Below are positions 21,153-21,302 of a stretch of 21,302 nt of DNA, piece after piece. A program made the translations under genes and the position numbers. The DNA is from a virus, in the IMG/VR virus record IMGVR_UViG_3300022562_000787, positions 1-21,302 of that record. One strand, written 5' to 3'. How positions within the stretch are numbered: position 1 is the stretch's first letter; each line of letters starts with the position of its first letter. The notes beneath the pieces were generated by a model. That model ran no database searches, was not told where the DNA came from, and was given only the letters and a program-made list of their open reading frames with translations.

Positions 21153-21302
21153 TCAACGGGCCTTGGACCGGAGACGGGCAAAGACCTGATCGGTTACTCT
21201 TCCCGAGGCAGCAGGGGTGCTGGGCTGCTTGCGGCCCTCTGGCACTGATCCGGGCGTGCTCTCCTCGTATTGCTCCAGACGTGCCTTCAATTCTGCGTTT
21301 TC
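21153..21302 (-). CDS. C-terminal end of a probable scaffolding protein (last 49 aa)
   Basis: A minus-strand frame is open from the right edge to the TGA at 21155-21153; the start is outside the window. It reads as a charged helix (ELKARLEQYEE), a Pro/Ser/Thr linker (STPGSVPEGRKQPSTPAAS) and a basic terminal helix (VTDQVFARLRSKAR). Scaffolding proteins of tailed phages are helical and end with a small basic helix that binds the capsid protein, and they are encoded just before the capsid gene. The call is therefore an inference from position and composition of a short fragment. Confidence 0.6.
   Translation of the reverse strand, partial: ENAELKARLEQYEESTPGSVPEGRKQPSTPAASGRVTDQVFARLRSKAR

Noticed and set aside
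1-21302. CRISPR arrays, tRNA or rRNA genes, insertion sequences, integrase or attachment sites
   Set aside because: No regular spaced repeats, cloverleaf, transposase or recombinase signature was seen on either strand.

Overview
The window is a contiguous piece of a tailed (podovirus-like) phage or prophage genome. It covers most of a structural, DNA-packaging and lysis region. Twenty-five coding regions can be supported. All lie on the minus strand except the terminase large subunit. Coding density is very high: most neighbours overlap by 1-4 bases (ATGA, TGATG or TAATG junctions), which indicates translational coupling. The only stretch of note without a gene is the 266-base leader of the capsid gene.

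Reading in the minus-strand (transcription) direction from the right edge: (i) 21302-21153, the C-terminal end of a probable scaffolding protein; (ii) 21152-20887, a leader with a promoter candidate, a perfect tandem 23-bp repeat and a run of small hairpins; (iii) 20886-19420, the probable major capsid protein, followed by a hairpin terminator at 19362-19394; (iv) 19331-14023, a small capsid-adjacent protein and then a tail-fibre/adhesion module. That module contains four proteins with a repeated CxxC-G motif, a tandem pair of paralogues, a lectin-fold fibre, an exported beta-structured protein and a second exported lectin-like protein; (v) 14026-12187, two small membrane proteins (holin-like), an HTH/fibronectin-like fusion and an outer-membrane beta-barrel-like protein; (vi) 12187-11424, a DEDD exonuclease and a small basic protein; (vii) 9542-11434 on the plus strand, terL; (viii) 9495-1, a stopper/tail-tube-like protein, three Ig-like or beta-rich proteins, an adaptor-like protein, a 205-aa virion-type protein, a coiled-coil protein and a very large protein that runs off the left edge (at least 1023 aa, probably an ejected/internal virion protein).

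The order scaffold - capsid - terminator - fibres recalls T7-like podoviruses, which also have a terminator just after the capsid gene. The inverted terminase and the fibre block inserted directly after the capsid gene are not the T7 layout. Portal, endolysin, polymerase and integrase genes are not visible here.

Host: the exported proteins have a style common in Verrucomicrobiota. Examples are the WDPSPSP...YRLY fibronectin-like opening, the TNWxxxTNGFFRIKF ending, the GDGSALT fibre motif and Asn/Thr-rich TTN strings. A Gram-negative host is also suggested by the beta-barrel protein ending in Phe. The verrucomicrobial assignment is inference from sequence style, not a database result.

The most interesting material is the six-copy CxxC-G module used as an N-terminal domain in front of different C-terminal heads, a gene that appears to encode both a Fis-type HTH protein and, from an internal start, a secreted fibronectin-like protein, and the structured leader of the capsid gene.
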